From: Straminergon stramineum
Taxonomy: Eukaryota > Streptophyta > Bryopsida > Hypnales > Calliergonaceae
Direction of reading: 5' to 3'
Assembly: GCA_963920665.1 (NCBI GenBank)
Contig: OY987264.1
Span: forward strand, 35,630,906-35,694,905
Length of the DNA stretch: 64,000 nucleotides
Position 1 is the first letter of the stretch, and each line of letters opens with the position of its first letter. The notes under the pieces are model-generated. The model searched no databases and was not told where the DNA came from. It saw only the letters and a list, made by a program, of their open reading frames with translations. Made by a program: the position numbers and the translations under genes. Below are positions 58,588 to 64,000 of the stretch, piece after piece.

Positions 58588-60032
58588 AATAGTAGGAAGG
58601 AAGAAGTCAAATGGCTCATCAAATATAGATGTGAAATTATGGCATGCCAATTTTAGCATGCAAAGGGGCCAACACTCTAAAGACTTTGATATAAGATATG
58701 TACTTCCTAGCATTTCTAGCAAATTTGCCAAGTGCTTGAGGAACCTTTAGGCCCGCCTTTAGGAGGTGCTAAGTGATGGGGTACTATCTTTGTCTCAATA
58801 TAAGGTAAATACACCTAAAATGAACCACTCCTCAAAATTGACCCCTATTTTTGAAGGAAAACTAAACAAGGAGGATACCCAAGATGGTGCGCATTGCATT
58901 ACAAGGACAAGTGTAAGGTGGAGGTAAGGGCCATTTTGAGAAGTGTGCAACTCTATTTATAGTACTATAGAGGTGGCAACCTTACAAATGGTTGCTTTTG
59001 GGTATACTTTCTATTGTTTTAACTTCTTCTATGTGACAAGTTTGGATATTACTAGTGTGATTTCTTGATTTACACCAATTGGATTTTGGCATCACCTACA
59101 TGACACTTTTAGCACCCTACACCTTCCATCTTTGAAAATTTGTAACTAATTCACATTGTGTTCAATAATTATGGAACCACTTGCATTTTGATTCATAGTA
59201 TTGTTCACTTTCTAAAGCATATTAAGTGTGCCACAAAGCTTATTTGTGCAATTTTAGGTGTAGTTACTATGAATCTGTGTTTCTAGTGGAAAACTAGTCA
59301 GAGTACAACAAATTTATTTTGAAATAGAGGGAGTACAAACTATGTCTCATGATACACCTTCTACTCATTGCGCCTCCACCTTTTTTGAAATATCCAGCAG
59401 CCACAGTTTCAGGTAAAAAGATGGATGAATGTCACTAGAATGCTCACAAGCTCTAAAGAGAATCAAATGAAGAAGAGAATTGCACTCACATTAATTGCAA
59501 ACAATTCCCCTTGTGCTTGTGACTGAAATCCACTTCAAGATCGAACAATTAAATTCTGCAAATCTAATACCAAAGACTACTTTTGGATAGAATGATCAGA
59601 TTCCGTTTCTAAGTTAAAAATGTCATTTGCATTACGTCCACTGCATGATCTAAAGCAGTTCAGAAAAAAACTTTACAGATTACGAACCTTCACAAGAAAA
59701 AATTGCTACACCAGATTACGAACTGTTAGCAAAACCTACCCCCAGAATCTTTACTGAAATGCACGGCTTCTATTCATGAGTCCCACGGGTCAAATATGGA
59801 TGCACCTATTGTTCAACACTTCAAGTTATTAGACTCATGCGTTGTCCCAGAAGGTCAGACCCCTCCGATACAAACAAGAAGCTTCATCCCAAACAAAAAC
59901 TTAGAATAATAACACGATTCTTGCACAAATGCTAATTCGAAAGATTTACGGTGTAGTTACCTTATGAGTCACGAGTTTCATTCAGTCTCCCAGAACCCAC
60001 AGATACAAAGACGAAACTTCATTCCCTCAAAC
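58588..60032. other. AT-rich intergenic downstream of VTE1
   Basis: No gene recognised. From about 59,400 composition becomes more balanced, approaching the VTE1 3' region. Confidence 0.4.
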
Positions 60033-60367
60033 CAAGACAAAAAGTGAAAGAATGATGAGAAAATCAAAATTGCATGTTCCATACGTACACGAAGAGAAGG
60101 CTGCCGCAACCCGAAAATAATTCCAACAGCAGCAACAGATTCCTATACAAGAGTAAAAGAACGAGAGGCTGACAAACGGAGTGTGGTCTCTACAGTCCAG
60201 GAGGCTCCACAAACCAAGACAAAGTGAAAGATTGTGAAAGATTGTTGTGAAACCAAAAATTGCATGTTACAAGAAGAGAAGGTTGCCGCAACCCCTTAAC
60301 CGGCAGCAAAAGATTCCTATACAAGTGTACGTACAAGAACGAGAGTCCGACCTCCGGAGAGTAAATT

Positions 60368-60390
<23 letters not shown>
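60033..60390. repeat. Tandem duplication of the VTE1 3' end, about 180 bp
   Basis: 60,033-60,213 and 60,217-60,390 share AAAATTGCATGTT, AAGAGAAGG.TGCCGCAACC, AGATTCCTATACAAG and TCTACAGTCC.GGAGGCT in order. The second unit contains the VTE1 stop codon and last codons. The first is therefore a displaced 3' end lying downstream. Confidence 0.7.
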
Positions 60391-63228
<2,838 letters not shown>

Positions 63229-63260
63229 GCTCAATTTCACACCGAGGGCGAGAAACTCTG

Positions 63261-63475
63261 ACAGAAAACGCGGGCAATCCTCCAAATGGCACCCACTTCT
63301 CACAAATCCCAGAAAGAGAGCGCAGGCAATCCTCCAAATGGGCACCCAATTCTCACAATTCCCAGACAGAAGACGCGGGCAATCCTCCAATGTCACCCAC
63401 TTCTCACAACTCCCAGACAGAGGACGCGGGCAATCCTCCAAATGCCACCCACTTCTCACAACTCCCAGCCAACGG
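63261..63475. repeat. Minisatellite 51/54 bp, four units, upstream of VTE1
   Basis: Units begin at the word GCAATCCTCCAA at 63,274, 63,325, 63,379 and 63,430 (spacings 51, 54, 51). Each carries CACCCA.TTCTCACAA and CCCAGA. All spacings are multiples of three, so the VTE1 frame is kept open on the minus strand. It lies just upstream of the VTE1 start, in the likely 5' UTR. Confidence 0.85.
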
Positions 63476-64000
63476 ATTCTAGCAATGTTTCAATAAGCAC
63501 CCAACTCTCGCCACTCTCATACGAACGACCCAATGCTCCAATTCGCACCCAATTCTCGCATCACTCGAACAGAGCAATCAATACTCGAATGGGTTTCGAA
63601 AGGGTCCCGAATGCTCGAATAGCACCGACTTTTCCCGTCGCTCAGACCGAGGAGGTGACGCTGGCGTTGCTACATACATTCGATGAGGAGGCGAGAACGG
63701 AGCGATGTGTGAAATGCATGCAGGCAACCGACGACGGAATTAAGTCTTCATCGAGCTGCTGAAGTGGCGCTCACTTGGCTTACAGGCAGCTTGCCACGGG
63801 CATGAGTGCGCATGATCTGTCCGAGTGGTGAGTCTCTTTTACACCGCAAAAGCGATGATCACTCCGTCGTCTGCTTGAGAGGATTTGCTGCGACATCCAG
63901 CTATTTGTGACTTTTGTGAGGACGTCAACGACGAAGAGTTGCGGTTACGGGATTTCATGGTGGTCATGCAGGGAAGTGGTTAGGGTTTGACGGAAGTGGG
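63476..64000. other. VTE1 upstream region
   Basis: GC-moderate sequence with decayed relatives of the minisatellite word (GCACCCAA.TCTCGC at 63,500 and 63,547). A divergent gene may begin beyond the window; none is identifiable here. Confidence 0.4.

Noticed and set aside
63229..63459. N-terminal extension of VTE1 through the minisatellite
   Set aside because: The open frame begins at a GTG and has no ATG before 63,228; the plastid transit peptide fits the later start. Kept only as a finding.

Overview
This is a stretch of plant nuclear DNA: small exons with GT/AG introns, AT-rich intergenic DNA dense in transposon debris, and nuclear genes for organelle enzymes. The host is probably a seed-free land plant (moss, liverwort, lycophyte or fern). 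The main clue is a Tctex1/DYNLT2B-type dynein light-chain gene at 52.7-54.1 kb, a family expected only in plants with flagellated sperm. The species cannot be named from sequence alone.

Gene-bearing right side (48-63.3 kb): four genes can be rebuilt exon by exon. They are ketopantoate hydroxymethyltransferase (panB/KPHMT, +, 48,120-51,536, 360 aa), the Tctex1-type light chain (+, 52,701-54,081, 156 aa), an AXR4-like alpha/beta-hydrolase-fold membrane protein (-, 54,214-56,456, 515 aa) and tocopherol cyclase VTE1 (-, 60,368-63,228, 483 aa). The light-chain and AXR4 genes converge with only 132 bp between their stop codons.

Left and centre (0-48 kb): no convincingly intact gene. Instead there are shuffled copies of three modules. 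Module 1 is an autophagy protease gene ATG4: a catalytically complete but C-terminally decayed copy at 8.5-10.7 kb and a broken, rearranged copy at 32.8-34.8 kb. Module 2 is an unrecognised, TATA-bearing locus encoding a 100-130 aa protein with repeated EAL..HWLK-like motifs, present at 24.1-25.7 kb, inverted at 39.0-40.5 kb, and at 43.5-45.1 kb. Module 3 is panB, with a truncated copy at 29.0-30.8 kb. Modules 2 and 3 travel together in a direct segmental duplication of about 7 kb (23.8-30.8 and 43.5-50.2 kb). Single-exon fossils of a BTB/POZ gene (7.0-7.3 kb) and a Cu/Zn superoxide dismutase (36.6 kb) are also visible.

Mobile DNA: several elements are bounded at base level. They include a group of TTAA-flanked inverted-repeat elements with piggyBac-like ends, two 471-bp TA-flanked MITEs whose empty sites exist in paralogous copies, a SINE with a 10-bp target duplication, a 275-bp element with an 8-bp target duplication inside a panB intron, a foldback CACTA-type MITE, a 250-bp MITE with long inverted repeats, and a probable LTR remnant. 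Tandem repeats of about 10, 16, 51-54, 83, 130, 175 and 180 bp and long (TA)n tracts fill much of the rest. No functional transposase or reverse transcriptase was recognised.
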